In this document: piece by piece, positions 1-7,473 of the stretch
Numbering within the stretch: position 1 is the first letter of the stretch
Layout of the letters: every line of letters starts with the position of its first letter
Assembly: GCA_946481095.1 (NCBI GenBank)
Contig: CAMLML010000091.1
Coordinates: forward strand, 1 to 16,451
Length of the DNA stretch: 16,451 nt
From: an uncultured Cellvibrio sp.
GTDB taxonomy: Bacteria; Pseudomonadota; Gammaproteobacteria; Pseudomonadales; Cellvibrionaceae
Direction: 5' to 3'
Made by a program: the position numbers and the translations under genes
The notes under the pieces: model-generated
What the model was told of the DNA's origin: nothing
The model's database searches: none
Seen by the model: only the letters and a program-made list of their open reading frames with translations

Positions 1-339
1 CTTGGATTTGGCAATATGAAGAGTCCATCACCCAATCATAACTACCACTTCACTCTGGAAACCCATTTGGCATTCGATTATGTCGGTGGTGAAGTCTTTA
101 CCTTCAGGGGTGATGATGACTTGTGGGTATTCATCAACGGCAAATTGGCTATTGATATTGGTGGTATCCATGATGTGATTGAGCGTAGTGTGAGCCTTGA
201 TAAAGTAGCCAGCAAACTGGGTATCGAAAAAGGTAAGCGTTATACATTCGACTTGTTCTTCGCCGAACGTCATACCGTGAAGTCAAACTTCATGTTCCAA
301 ACCAACATCAATCTGGAATGCTTATCGCAAACCAATTGA
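1..339 (+). CDS. Fibro-slime domain protein, C-terminal fragment (5' end outside window)
   Basis: The frame is open from base 1, so the true start lies upstream and only about 112 C-terminal residues are visible. They match the end of the fibro-slime domain, a PA14-related beta-sandwich known from Fibrobacter, slime moulds and cellulolytic gammaproteobacteria. The hallmark pieces are all present: [21 protein letters not shown], a [15 protein letters not shown] stretch and a final SNFMFQTNI strand. Such domains are usually on secreted or surface proteins and are thought to be adhesive or carbohydrate-associated. The role here is inferred from the family only. The protein ends at a TGA followed 13 bases later by a strong terminator, so it is the last gene of its transcript. 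Upstream domains, signal peptide and total length cannot be seen. Confidence 0.85.
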   Translation, partial: LGFGNMKSPSPNHNYHFTLETHLAFDYVGGEVFTFRGDDDLWVFINGKLAIDIGGIHDVIERSVSLDKVASKLGIEKGKRYTFDLFFAERHTVKSNFMFQTNINLECLSQTN

Positions 340-352
340 TTTCTGATTGAAT

Positions 353-383
353 AAAAAACCCCGGAGCGATCCGGGGTTTTTTT
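353..383 (+). terminator. Rho-independent terminator after the fibro-slime gene
   Basis: A perfect 6-bp GC stem (CCCCGG 359-364 with CCGGGG 371-376) has a 6-base loop. It is flanked by an A-run on the left and seven T on the right, so the stem extends through A-T pairs. The symmetry would let it work in both directions, but only the + strand gene is visible upstream of it. Confidence 0.92.
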
Positions 384-400
384 ATTTGTGATTAAATTTT

Positions 401-440
401 GCTTGCCAAATGATAATCAGGCTTGGCTAAATGAAATCAT
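401..440. repeat. Imperfect tandem 20-bp repeat upstream of the sensor kinase gene
   Basis: Two adjacent 20-base units both start GCTTG and contain AAATGA and ATCA blocks. They match at 13 of 20 positions without gaps and better if one-base shifts are allowed. The position, 60-100 bases upstream of the kinase start, would suit an activator or autoregulatory site for the LytTR regulator, but the match is loose and could be chance. Confidence 0.3.
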
Positions 441-485
441 CAGGACTATTCGATAGTGCTATCAAAATTCAGGTTGTTCAGAAAT

Positions 486-491
486 AGAGGA
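486..491 (+). promoter_or_regulatory. Ribosome binding site favouring the ATG at 504
   Basis: AGAGGA lies 12 bases before the ATG at 504. The upstream in-frame GTG at 456 has no comparable purine-rich site, so 504 is preferred as the kinase start. Confidence 0.55.
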
Positions 492-503
492 AAAATAATA
501 AAA

Positions 504-1613
504 ATGATCAATCCAGGAATTAAGCGTTACCTTGGTATTTTTTTCTATGCCAGTATATTTTGGGTCGCTATGGGTATTTTGTACCTGGGTTCGATTTATC
601 TGGAAGAAATACAATCAGGAGAGTTTAATTTCCCCACGGCAGAGAAATGGATATTAGTTGTTACCGCTTACTTTACCTGGTCTTTTCTGACGACCTTTCT
701 GTACTATCTGATTGAGAAAAACCCGCCTTCCAAAGACAACTTTCGTTGGGTTATTGAATTAATATTGGTGGCGCTGGCTTGGTTGTTAATTATCACCCTG
801 ATCAGGCATTTCTTAATCAGTTTGATTTGGGGGACTCCGCAGGGGTCTGTTATTAATATTATTCTTCATGATTCAGTGTTCCTATACCTGTTTAATTTCT
901 TTAAAGTCATCATGACTTATTTTGCCTGTACAGGAATTTTCTTTTACTCCCGTATGCAAGACGCCAAGCTTGCACTTCTTAAATTGCAGCGTGAGGCAGC
1001 GGAAGCATTGGATAAAAAATCGCGATTTCAATTGCAAGCGTTACAAGCTCAATTGAGTCCGCATTTTTTATTTAATTCATTAAATTCGATTAGTGGTATG
1101 GCGCGTAATCAGGAAAACACAAGAATAGTGGCAACAGTGGCGCATCTGGCTGATTTGTTGCGTTATACCATTGAAGCAACTAGCCAATCCCAGGTTATTT
1201 TGGAGGATGAATTAAACTTCACCAATCATTATATTGAGTTGCAAAGGATACGTTTTGAAGGTTGTTTTCATTATTCCAGTGAGATTAATCTTGGTGACAG
1301 TGACAGCTATATCTATTGCCCACCATTTGCTATTCAAACTTTGGTCGAGAATGTATTTTCTCATACAGAATTAAGCCAGACCAACCCTGTTTTTATTTCA
1401 CTTGATGTTAAAAAACAGGATGATTCAATCAGGATAAAAGTAGAGAACACGCCTTTGATCCCCACGCATCATGAAGGTGCCGGGGTTGCACTGAAAAATT
1501 TACGCGAAAGATTGGAATTACTTTATGGTAATAAAGCCGGGTTAATTATTTTTTCAAATGAACAGATGTTTTCGGTCAGTATCATTTTACCCATAAGGTA
1601 TGAAAATGATTAA
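504..1613 (+). CDS. LytS/AlgZ-type membrane sensor histidine kinase
   Basis: This is a 369-residue inner-membrane kinase of the His_kinase (LytS/YehU/AlgZ) family, predicted to phosphorylate the response regulator encoded next to it. Four hydrophobic segments lie at about residues 9-30, 49-70, 82-108 and 121-148, with little extracytoplasmic material between them. The signal may therefore be sensed in the membrane. A short coiled linker follows, then the phosphoacceptor motif LQAQLSPHFLFNSLNSIS with His187. The ATPase part has an N-box LVENVFSHT (Glu282, Asn283) and a glycine box GAGVALKNLRERL at 325-337. The usual DNG motif is replaced by VENTP, as in several short AlgZ-like kinases. The open frame extends to a GTG at 456, but the ATG at 504 has the better ribosome site and begins directly before the first membrane helix. 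The stop overlaps the start of the regulator gene by 8 bases, indicating translational coupling. The input signal is unknown. Confidence 0.9.
   Translation: MINPGIKRYLGIFFYASIFWVAMGILYLGSIYLEEIQSGEFNFPTAEKWILVVTAYFTWSFLTTFLYYLIEKNPPSKDNFRWVIELILVALAWLLIITLIRHFLISLIWGTPQGSVINIILHDSVFLYLFNFFKVIMTYFACTGIFFYSRMQDAKLALLKLQREAAEALDKKSRFQLQALQAQLSPHFLFNSLNSISGMARNQENTRIVATVAHLADLLRYTIEATSQSQVILEDELNFTNHYIELQRIRFEGCFHYSSEINLGDSDSYIYCPPFAIQTLVENVFSHTELSQTNPVFISLDVKKQDDSIRIKVENTPLIPTHHEGAGVALKNLRERLELLYGNKAGLIIFSNEQMFSVSIILPIRYEND
1595..1598 (+). promoter_or_regulatory. Ribosome binding site deciding the regulator start
   Basis: AAGG lies 7 bases before the ATG at 1606 but only 1 base before the ATG at 1600, so translation most likely begins at 1606. 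The site lies inside the kinase coding sequence. Confidence 0.6.
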
Positions 1614-2361
1614 GACGGTAATAATTGTAGATGATGAACCATTGGCGCGTATTAACTTACGCCAGCTTATTGATAAATTTACTGACTGGACAGTCGTGTT
1701 AGAGCTTGAAAATGGTCAGGATTTGGAAAGTCATGTCACTAACCTGCAGCCCGATGTGATATTTCTGGATATTCGAATGCCAAAACGAAATGGCATTTCA
1801 GCAGCTACCGGGTTACTAAGCTTGAAAAATCCACCGCTTGTAGTATTTGTCAGTGCGTACAGTGATTATGCGTTACAGGCATTCGAGCTTTATGCGCTGG
1901 ATTATCTGTTAAAGCCGTTTAGTGACGAACGCTTCACTCAAACTGTTAATCGTTTAAATGGTTTGTCAGGAAAAGCGCAGTTAATTGACTCAGTAACCAG
2001 ACAACAATTGGAATCCACACAGGAAAAAAAATACCTGAAGGTGTTGATTATCCGCTCAATAAGTCTTGTACAGATTGTCGATTTAAAAGATGTTATCTGG
2101 TTTCGTGGCAGCGGAAATTATGTTGAAGTGATGCTGGCCAAAGAGAAATATTTACACCGGGTTTCTATCAGTTTTCTGGAATCTAATTTGGATCCTGAAA
2201 GTTTTGCCCGTTGTCATAGAAGCGCTATTGTTCGTGTGTCAGCAATTAAAGAAATAAAAACGCTTGATGAAGGGCAATACCTGATTCGTCTGGAAAATGG
2301 TGATACTACAAAGTTGAGTCAAACCTATAAAGACAGTCTTTTGGGGCGTATAGAAAATTAA
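1606..2361 (+). CDS. LytTR-family response regulator (AlgR/LytR type)
   Basis: This 251-residue DNA-binding response regulator is the predicted partner of the upstream kinase. The receiver domain covers about residues 1-118. It has the acidic pair Asp9-Asp10, the phosphoacceptor Asp55 in FLDIRMP, Ser83 in the VSAY switch motif and Lys103 in LLKPF. A linker leads to a LytTR domain at about 144-247, with the typical VIWFRGSGNYVEV strand, the FARCHRSAIV core and a C-terminal NGDTTKLSQTY segment. LytTR domains bind pairs of short direct repeats spaced about two helical turns apart. Exactly such a pair lies 30 bases downstream of this gene, so the serine-rich lipoprotein gene is a likely target. 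Length and architecture match the family (AlgR has 248 residues). The gene overlaps the kinase gene by 8 bases. Confidence 0.93.
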   Translation: MIKTVIIVDDEPLARINLRQLIDKFTDWTVVLELENGQDLESHVTNLQPDVIFLDIRMPKRNGISAATGLLSLKNPPLVVFVSAYSDYALQAFELYALDYLLKPFSDERFTQTVNRLNGLSGKAQLIDSVTRQQLESTQEKKYLKVLIIRSISLVQIVDLKDVIWFRGSGNYVEVMLAKEKYLHRVSISFLESNLDPESFARCHRSAIVRVSAIKEIKTLDEGQYLIRLENGDTTKLSQTYKDSLLGRIEN

Positions 2362-2391
2362 ATAGATATAATCCCGCAAAATTCACACCTC

Positions 2392-2432
2392 CAATTCCCT
2401 GTTTCATCCCATCAATTCCCTGTTTTGTCCCA
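2392..2432 (+). promoter_or_regulatory. Tandem direct repeat, candidate LytTR operator
   Basis: Two 20-base copies, 2392-2411 and 2413-2432, match at 18 of 20 positions and are separated by one T, so the period is 21 bp. Each reads CAATTCCCTGTTT, two variable bases, then TCCCA. LytTR regulators such as AgrA and ComE bind 9-bp direct repeats spaced by about 12 bp, which gives the same period. The site lies between the LytTR gene and the next gene on the same strand, just upstream of a possible promoter. Its use by the neighbouring regulator is inferred. Confidence 0.6.
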
Positions 2433-2438
2433 GATTGC

Positions 2439-2466
2439 TTGTATTGGTGTCAAGGAATTTTAGAAT
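2439..2466 (+). promoter_or_regulatory. Possible promoter for the lipoprotein gene
   Basis: A TTGTAT (2439-2444) and a TAGAAT (2461-2466, five of six consensus bases) are separated by 16 bases. The -35 match is poor, as expected for an activator-dependent promoter, and the candidate LytTR repeats end 6 bases upstream of it. It would give a leader of about 70 bases. Confidence 0.35.
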
Positions 2467-2538
2467 CGCTCTGCACCACACATCATCCAATCCACAAAAG
2501 AAAGTGGTGCAATATAAAAATTCACAGCGGAGTGATTT

Positions 2539-3591
2539 ATGATTCACATTAATAAAATACAACCACTGATGTTGGGCTTGGTTGCCTTGATATTGGTTGG
2601 TTGTGGTTCTGGTAATAGCGAAAACACCGATTCCAGTGCAGCTAATCTTTCAAGTGTTATATCAAGTTCTGTTGTTTTCAGCTCTGTATCTATTTCCAGT
2701 TCATTATCAAGTGCAAACAGCAGTTCAATATCAAGTTCTATTTCCAGTTCCGAATCAAGTTCAAGTCTAAGTTCCAGTTCAAATTCCAGTTCCAGTGTTT
2801 ATACCGTAACAACTTTTGCTTCGGCGGCAGCATTTAATGGTGATGGTTTAACCATTGATAAAGATGGAAATATTTTTGTTGGAACATCAAAAGGGCACAC
2901 AGTTAATAAAATCACACGAGGTGGCCAGGTATCGTTATTCGCAACATTTGCAGCGGGTTCAGCGAATGGATCTGATATTGATTCACAGGGTAATTTATTT
3001 GTTGCCAATGTGTCCTCCGGCATTATTCACAAAGTGACTCCTAATGGAGAAGTCAGTGATTATCTGACAGAACTCAATGGACCTGCAGGAATTTATATTG
3101 ATGATCAGGATAATCTGATTGTTGGCTTGTATGGAAAAGGTAGTGTGCCGGGCGCTGAAGTTTTGAAAATTACACCGGACAAAACCATTGCATCTTTTGT
3201 TAGTGGAAATGGTTTAACCAATGTTGTGGGTGTAACAGGTGATTCTCAAGGACGTTATTTTGCAGCCAATTTTTTAACAGGTGAAATTTTTGAAATTACG
3301 GGTGGTATCGTCAGGCAAATTGGTGCAGCGGGCACTAGGGTTAATCACATGAAATATGCCAATGGATATATTTACATGCCTAACCCATTTGATCATCTGG
3401 TTCGCAGAATGGATTTGAATGGTAATTTCGAATTGATTGCCGGTATTAAATCCCAAGCGGGTTCAGTCAATGGATCAAGTCAGGTAGCTACATTTGCACG
3501 TCCCAATTCTGTTGATATTTCACCGGATGGCAAAACGCTTTACATTCTTGATTTTAATACTGGAGATGTAAGAAGTATTTCAATGGAATAG
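2539..3591 (+). CDS. Serine-rich-linker lipoprotein with NHL/SMP-30-like beta-propeller
   Basis: This is a 350-residue predicted outer-membrane lipoprotein. The signal peptide ends in the lipobox LVGC with Cys22, and residue +2 is Gly, so there is no inner-membrane retention signal. Residues about 24-87 are a low-complexity linker of Ser, Asn and Val, typical of Cellvibrio-type secreted proteins. Residues about 90-350 are a series of repeated beta-sheet blades of the form DxxGNLFVAN...IHKVTPNGEV. This is the pattern of NHL or SMP-30/gluconolactonase-like six-bladed propellers, in which several blades begin with an Asp-x-x-Gly turn. No catalytic residues could be assigned, so ligand binding or a structural role is as likely as lactonase activity. 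GGAG six bases before the ATG supports the start. The LytTR kinase/regulator pair lies upstream with a direct-repeat site between, so control by that pair is likely. A strong terminator follows. Confidence 0.82.
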   Translation: MIHINKIQPLMLGLVALILVGCGSGNSENTDSSAANLSSVISSSVVFSSVSISSSLSSANSSSISSSISSSESSSSLSSSSNSSSSVYTVTTFASAAAFNGDGLTIDKDGNIFVGTSKGHTVNKITRGGQVSLFATFAAGSANGSDIDSQGNLFVANVSSGIIHKVTPNGEVSDYLTELNGPAGIYIDDQDNLIVGLYGKGSVPGAEVLKITPDKTIASFVSGNGLTNVVGVTGDSQGRYFAANFLTGEIFEITGGIVRQIGAAGTRVNHMKYANGYIYMPNPFDHLVRRMDLNGNFELIAGIKSQAGSVNGSSQVATFARPNSVDISPDGKTLYILDFNTGDVRSISME

Positions 3592-3691
3592 GTGCTGACG
3601 ATTTTGAGTTGAGTGTGTGTGCGGCAATGCGTATTCGATCTTTAGCGTTATCAATCTCGTCTTGATGGGGTAATACAGAAAAATTTGCCAG

Positions 3692-3716
3692 AGCCCGGGT
3701 GTAGCCGGGCTTTTTT
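3692..3716 (+). terminator. Rho-independent terminator after the propeller lipoprotein gene
   Basis: A 7-bp stem, AGCCCGG (3692-3698) with CCGGGCT (3705-3711), has a 6-base loop and is followed by a run of T ending at 3716. The T-run overlaps the stop codon of the convergent - strand gene. Read on the other strand the hairpin lacks an immediate T-run, so it is mainly a + strand terminator. Confidence 0.9.
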
Positions 3717-4311
3717 ATTGTTCATCAACCGTAATTAATAAAGCTGAATCAAATAATGCAGAAGGCGGTACTACCTGTTCATCAAGTGGAATATTATTGC
3801 CGTAACGTTCTTTTAGTTTAGCTTTCACTGCGGGATGGGTGAGATCAAAACTGCCCAGTTTACTGAGTGGAGATAATTCAATACCTGCTGCCGATTTGTA
3901 AAGTTTCCAAACCAATTCAGAGCAATAAATTTTGTCGTCAGACCAATCAAAAACCAAGTCATAGTTTTTGCCTTCATATTGCTTACTTTGTTTTTCCAGT
4001 TTGTCTATGGTTTCTGACGAAATACCGGATTTAACCCGTTTGATAACATAATGTTTGTTTTTGCCACGATTGATCCAGTCTTGAAGTTTTGTATATTTAA
4101 CGGGTTGTACGGCTTCAAATACATAAGGTTTTTTATCTTTAAGAATAATGATACCCACATGACTGTATTTGGATTTTGTCGCCGCTTGAATTGCCAGACT
4201 TTGACTTGACTGGGATATATGAAAAATAACATCGCCAGTTTGTGGAGAGTAATTAGCGAACACTAATTGGCTTGTCAGTGTGAGTACAAATAAAGATAAC
4301 ACTATTTTCAT
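3715..4311 (-). CDS. YiiX-like permuted papain-fold hydrolase, exported
   Basis: This is a 198-residue protein with a signal peptide (probable cleavage after LVFA at residue 19), so it is predicted to be periplasmic. It matches the YiiX/YebB group of circularly permuted NlpC/P60-papain-fold enzymes (Peptidase_C92, formerly DUF830). The visible marks are GDVIFH at 26-31, the catalytic His51 in YSHVGII, a Glu at 66 in VFEA, and the nucleophile Cys130 in YCSELVW. In this permuted fold the histidine precedes the cysteine, as here. Relatives are thought to cleave amide or ester bonds in peptides or lipids, and the substrate is not known. It is the last gene of a tight - strand cluster, beginning 24 bases after the stop of the barrel-like gene. 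A weak GAG lies upstream of the ATG. Its pairing with a vWA lipoprotein suggests an envelope function. The catalytic assignment is from motif recognition, not search. Confidence 0.82.
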   Translation of the reverse strand: MKIVLSLFVLTLTSQLVFANYSPQTGDVIFHISQSSQSLAIQAATKSKYSHVGIIILKDKKPYVFEAVQPVKYTKLQDWINRGKNKHYVIKRVKSGISSETIDKLEKQSKQYEGKNYDLVFDWSDDKIYCSELVWKLYKSAAGIELSPLSKLGSFDLTHPAVKAKLKERYGNNIPLDEQVVPPSALFDSALLITVDEQ

Positions 4312-4335
4312 TTTATTCTCATCAATTTGAAGTAA

Positions 4336-4899
4336 TCAAAAACTAAACCCTGTTCCCACATACATATTCCAATAATTTGCCTTGGTTTCACCCGGTTCTC
4401 CAAAAAGTTGCCAGTCAACACCAATACCAATTAAAAGATGTTCTTCAAAATGAAATCCAATTTCAGCGTTAGCATCAAAAAATATTTCCCAATCATTCAT
4501 ATTGGGATCTTTAAACTTAAATCGACCTTTTCCAATTCCAACGGCACCAATCAAATAAGCGTTGTAATCGTTGATATCCAAAACTGCAGCACCTAATCCT
4601 GCCGAAATGGTTTCTACAATTGCATCAGGAATTTCTTGATCAATATCTGTTGTAGAACGATTTACGGCGAGATAGAAAGGCGCAACTATTATTCTTGCGC
4701 CCAAGCTGCGATCAAAATGCATATCATATTTTTGGAATTGACTATCATCACTGGCTCCAAAGTAACTGAAATCCTCTTCATCTGCATCGATTAACCCCCA
4801 TGGGGCATATTTGAGTTGCACAACCAATGAAGGTGTTTCTTCTGCTGTAGTGTGATAGGGTAATATCGTTATACAGATAATAATAAAAAGTTTTTTCAA
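4336..4899 (-). CDS. Small exported protein, probable outer-membrane beta-barrel
   Basis: This is a 187-residue protein of no family I can name. It begins with a classical signal peptide (MKKLFIIICITILP, probable cleavage near residue 19). It then shows alternating polar and hydrophobic short strands with many Tyr, Phe and Gly, such as YLIGAVGIGKGRFKF, EIGFHFEEHLLIGIG and the terminal YVGTGFSF. A C-terminal phenylalanine after such strands is the usual BAM recognition signal, so an 8-stranded outer-membrane barrel is likely. The only available start is TTG, with a weak GGA 8 bases upstream, and no internal ATG would preserve the signal peptide. It sits 31 bases after the vWA lipoprotein gene and 24 bases before the YiiX-like gene, so the three are probably cotranscribed. 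Confidence is high that it is a gene and moderate for the barrel. Confidence 0.72.
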   Translation of the reverse strand: MKKLFIIICITILPYHTTAEETPSLVVQLKYAPWGLIDADEEDFSYFGASDDSQFQKYDMHFDRSLGARIIVAPFYLAVNRSTTDIDQEIPDAIVETISAGLGAAVLDINDYNAYLIGAVGIGKGRFKFKDPNMNDWEIFFDANAEIGFHFEEHLLIGIGVDWQLFGEPGETKANYWNMYVGTGFSF

Positions 4900-4930
4900 T
4901 TTTTAATTCCAGTTACAAAAAATAGCAATT

Positions 4931-6457
4931 TTATTTTTTAGGTTCCAGCTCTTTGGCAATTTTTACCAGCCGTATAAATTCTGCCCGATAACCTTCTTCA
5001 TCTTCACCTAACCCCGATTGAGCTAGTGAAATAACTTGATCAATATTATAAGAAATATGGTTACTGTTTTTAAGTAGTTGGCCAAATCCAGCTAAGCTGG
5101 CTGCAAAACGAAAGTCGGGGCTTGCGTCGTTAATGTCAGTTTTACTATGGATTTTTATGATCGGTTCTTGAAGCAGAATACTTCCGGTATGGTCTGAAGG
5201 GTTTTTGTATCGAATTCGTAAATACCCTAACTCATCATTGAATTCTGATGTCGTCTCCTGTGCTTTCGAGTAACGGTGAGGGTCTATAGCTGTTTGTTTA
5301 CCAACAGGTGTTAGTTCATAAAGTGCAGTAACAGTTTTGCCGGCACCAATTTCACCCGCATCAACTTTGTCATTGTTAAAATCAGCTTCATTCAGTACAC
5401 GGTTTTCATATCCGATTAAACGATATTCAGCAATTTGTGCAGGATTAAATTCAATTTGAATTTTGACATCAGCGGCAACTGTGTTAAATGTAGAGTTCAT
5501 TTCTTCAATTAATACTTTTCTACCTTCATCGGCAGAATCAATATAGGAATAATTTCCATTTCCTACGTCTGCTAATTGTTCCATTAAATATTCGTTGTAA
5601 TTACCTTGTCCAAAACCAAGAGTTGTTAATGAAATACCGGATTTTCGTTCATTGCTGATTAAATCTTTAAGTTGGTCAATATTACTCATGCCAACATTAA
5701 AATCTCCATCTGTCGCCATTAAGATGCGGTTGACTCCTCCGGGAATGTAACTTTTTCTAGCCATCTCATAAGCAAGTTTGATAGCCGATTCACCATTGGT
5801 TGATCCTTCAGCATCCAGTTTATTAATTGCAGTAATAATTTTTCTGTGTTGATCGCCTGGAGTAGGCTCAAGCTCTACTTGTGTTCTGCCTGCGTAAACT
5901 ACCAGAGAGATACTGTCTTGCTCTCGCAATTTATTAGTAAGCATTTTTAAAATATTTTTTACTAACGGTAATTTATTTTCATCAACCATTGAGCCTGATA
6001 CATCAACCAAAAAAACCAGATTGCAAGGAGGCAAATTTGTTGATTTAGCTTCCATTGCTTGTATGCGTATACGTAATAATTGATGCTCAAGATTCCATGG
6101 AGCAGGTGCTACTTCGGTCAAAACACTAAACGGATGCTCACTTTTTTTACTGGTGTTGGCATAAGGAAAATAATTAATCAGCTCTTCAATTCGGATGGCA
6201 TTTTCAGGTGGTAGTTGACCTTGATTTAAAAATCTACGCATGTTGCTATAAGAACCCGTATCAACATCAATACTAAAAGTTGATACGGGTTGCCGGTCCG
6301 TTGATTGAACAGGATTTTCACTTAATGGTTGGTAGTTCTCGTAGCTTGTATTAACGGATGCAATGTCCGCAGATTTCATGGAGGAGCTGTATGTGCACCC
6401 ATTTATTCCAATACTAATAGCGACTAGCGATAAAATTAACCAATAATTTTTATTCAT
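4931..6457 (-). CDS. von Willebrand factor A lipoprotein (YfbK-like)
   Basis: This is a 508-residue predicted lipoprotein with lipobox INGC (Cys21), followed by Thr. The layout is that of the YfbK-like family. A vWF-A N-terminal region (about 40-135) contains FSIDVDTGSYSNMRRFL. The vWA domain (about 144-320) has a complete metal-binding MIDAS: DVSGS (Asp152, Ser154, Ser156), Thr220 in GSTNG and Asp250 in ATDGDFN. A C-terminal DUF3520-type region (about 330-500) ends in GEDEEGYRAEFIRLVKIA. Such proteins bind partners through a divalent metal, and their exact role is unknown despite the old chloride-channel label. A good ribosome site (AAAGGA, 6472-6467) lies 9 bases before the ATG. It is first in a three-gene cluster with the barrel-like and YiiX-like genes. 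It lies 113 bases downstream of the transglutaminase gene on the same strand, so read-through from that operon is possible. Confidence 0.9.
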   Translation of the reverse strand: MNKNYWLILSLVAISIGINGCTYSSSMKSADIASVNTSYENYQPLSENPVQSTDRQPVSTFSIDVDTGSYSNMRRFLNQGQLPPENAIRIEELINYFPYANTSKKSEHPFSVLTEVAPAPWNLEHQLLRIRIQAMEAKSTNLPPCNLVFLVDVSGSMVDENKLPLVKNILKMLTNKLREQDSISLVVYAGRTQVELEPTPGDQHRKIITAINKLDAEGSTNGESAIKLAYEMARKSYIPGGVNRILMATDGDFNVGMSNIDQLKDLISNERKSGISLTTLGFGQGNYNEYLMEQLADVGNGNYSYIDSADEGRKVLIEEMNSTFNTVAADVKIQIEFNPAQIAEYRLIGYENRVLNEADFNNDKVDAGEIGAGKTVTALYELTPVGKQTAIDPHRYSKAQETTSEFNDELGYLRIRYKNPSDHTGSILLQEPIIKIHSKTDINDASPDFRFAASLAGFGQLLKNSNHISYNIDQVISLAQSGLGEDEEGYRAEFIRLVKIAKELEPKK

Positions 6458-6570
6458 AAATTGCCATCCTTTAAATGAATGAGGTGAGATAGTCGTCCCT
6501 AGATTATCGATTCATATCTGGCTGTCAGCTGAATGAAATATTGAAAAGTGTTTTAATTTTCCTGAAATGG
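6458..6570 (-). other. Intergenic gap between transglutaminase and vWA genes
   Basis: This 113-base gap separates two same-strand gene groups. I see no convincing intrinsic terminator and no good promoter pair in it. A near-consensus GATAAT and a CTGACA occur on the - strand but are only 14 bases apart. Whether the vWA cluster has its own promoter cannot be decided from sequence. Confidence 0.4.
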
Positions 6571-7473
6571 TTACAACCCCTGAATCATATCCTCAGATAC
6601 CCGGCTTACGTCAACTGAAACGCTAAGAGTAGGGGAATAACCGCCACCAAAAATTACACCTTTTAATGGTGTGACGTCAGAATAATCACGTCCCCATGCG
6701 GTGGTGATGTAGCGTTCATTGACCATTTGATTATTGGTGGGATCAAATTCATACCAGCCTTCGCCGGGGGAATAAACAGCAAACCAGGCATGGCTGGCGT
6801 CGGCGCCGATTAATCTGGGTTGACCGGGAACCGGTAGTGTTTCCAGATAACCACTGACATAAGCAGCAGGAAAGCCTGCGGAGCGCAAAGTGGCTATGGC
6901 CAGATGCGCAAAATCCTGGCAGACACCGCGTTTGTGTTTTAATACTTCGGCAACGGGTGTGGCGACATCGGAAAACGTGGCGTCGTAACTGAATTCATTA
7001 AATATTTTTTGGGTTAATTCCATAACCGCAGATAAAAACGGGCGATCATCAGCAAAGATATCTCCGGCGAAATCAAGTAAATCATTGTGATGTTGTACCA
7101 TCGGTGAATCCAGCAGAAATTCACGTGCACATAATGTTTTCCAGTCGCGATTTTGTTGCAGTAAATATTTTACATAGGTACAGGGTGTTCCAAAGTCCAG
7201 ATTAATGCTGTTAATTTTTTCTTTTATCTCCACTTCGCTGGTTACGCTTAACAGCATTTCAGTGTGATCTTTTTCAATTGCAAATTGTAAAAAACGATTG
7301 CCGAAATAATCGGTATGTTCACAGCGATTACTTACATCCGGTGAGCTGTTGATAATAATGTTATCGACTCTTTGTCGTTCAGTATTGCGTGGTAACACAT
7401 AGGCAAGGTTATAACATTGACTGACAGGTAGGTTATATTGATAGGCTGTTTTGTGTGTGACTTTGTATCTCAT
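6571..7473 (-). CDS. Transglutaminase-like cysteine protein with bacterial N-terminal domain
   Basis: This is a 300-residue cytoplasmic protein with no signal peptide. The N-terminus MRYKVTHKTAYQYNLPVS is the usual opening of the Bact_transglu_N domain (about 1-85). The transglutaminase core (about 150-250) has an intact triad: Cys185 in GVCQDFAH, His228 in DASHAW and Asp244 in FDPTNN. Bacterial members can act as proteases, amidases or acyl transferases, and none is demonstrated for this branch. The start is fixed by an ATGA junction, where the ATG at 7473 overlaps the TGA of the ATP-grasp/alpha-E gene, and by AGGA 6 bases upstream. A longer TTG start at 7488 is less likely. It is the third gene of the amidoligase operon. 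The association suggests that it cleaves, trims or transfers the amide product made by the two upstream enzymes. Confidence 0.93.
   Translation of the reverse strand: MRYKVTHKTAYQYNLPVSQCYNLAYVLPRNTERQRVDNIIINSSPDVSNRCEHTDYFGNRFLQFAIEKDHTEMLLSVTSEVEIKEKINSINLDFGTPCTYVKYLLQQNRDWKTLCAREFLLDSPMVQHHNDLLDFAGDIFADDRPFLSAVMELTQKIFNEFSYDATFSDVATPVAEVLKHKRGVCQDFAHLAIATLRSAGFPAAYVSGYLETLPVPGQPRLIGADASHAWFAVYSPGEGWYEFDPTNNQMVNERYITTAWGRDYSDVTPLKGVIFGGGYSPTLSVSVDVSRVSEDMIQGL

Noticed and set aside
456..503. Upstream GTG start for the sensor kinase
   Set aside because: There is no ribosome site before it, while the ATG at 504 has AGAGGA upstream and begins right at the first membrane helix. It cannot be fully excluded.
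2640..2800. Serine codon repeats considered as a tandem DNA repeat or array
   Set aside because: The AGTTC-rich pattern is irregular, uses mixed Ser codons, and is explained by the low-complexity protein linker.
3692..3716. Bidirectional terminator serving the YiiX-like gene too
   Set aside because: On the - strand the hairpin is followed by CTGGCAAATTTTT, with no immediate T-run, so only weak termination would be expected.
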